A program made the translations under genes and the position numbers. The notes beneath the pieces are model-generated. The model was not told the origin of the DNA and made no database searches. It saw only the letters and a list, made by a program, of their open reading frames with translations. From assembly GCA_964603985.1 (NCBI GenBank), contig CAZRXG010000082.1:1-5226 (forward strand): 5,226 nt of DNA, read 5' to 3'. Shown piece after piece: positions 5,218 through 5,226 of this stretch. Within the stretch, counting starts at the first letter, position 1, and each line of letters starts with the position of its first letter. The DNA is from CAZRXG01 sp964603985. Lineage in GTDB: Bacteria; Chloroflexota; Anaerolineae; Aggregatilineales; UBA3940.

Positions 5218-5226
5218 CCGGGGGTG

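Overview
The window is a bacterial chromosome segment, mostly of high GC (roughly 65-73% in the coding stretches I counted). Two exported proteins carry a lipobox followed by a Thr/Pro-rich linker, and one is a predicted Tat-exported lipoprotein. That style, together with the DUF4405 gene and the G/C-rich intergenic hairpin, suggests a Chloroflexota (Anaerolineae-like) genome. This is an impression from sequence style only; there is no rRNA or other phylogenetic marker here.

Left part (1-960). Two genes read leftwards on the minus strand, probably as one operon: a small two-helix membrane protein of the DUF4405 type (401-739), then a secreted or membrane-anchored Gly/Gln-rich protein (starts at 358, runs off the left edge). 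The second gene is easy to miss because it has no stop in the window. Upstream of the operon lies a phased array of TGTGAAG motifs at 22- and 11-bp steps. This is the spacing expected for a PhoB/OmpR-type response regulator, and a -10-like hexamer sits 9 bp beyond it. The same intergenic region holds two related dyads in front of the divergent gene.

Middle part (961-2953). A lipoprotein with WD40-like (TolB/PD40-type) beta-propeller repeats is followed after 70 bp by a soluble protein of unknown function that appears to start with TTG.

Low-GC island (about 2970-3660). A four-helix membrane protein of unknown function sits in a block of about 44% GC, between genes of about 65-70% GC. Its upstream region carries a cluster of short palindromes and a small hairpin that contains its Shine-Dalgarno sequence. 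An 8-bp inverted match lies at the two edges of the island. The block looks acquired.

Right part (3699-5226). A Tat-exported, lipid-anchored polysaccharide deacetylase (carbohydrate esterase family 4 type) is followed by a possible terminator hairpin and a strong two-tier G/C hairpin near the window edge.

Three of the six genes, and probably a fourth (the partial one at the left edge), encode exported or membrane proteins, so the region concerns the cell envelope. Apart from the two-gene left operon, nothing in the sequence shows that these genes form one pathway.
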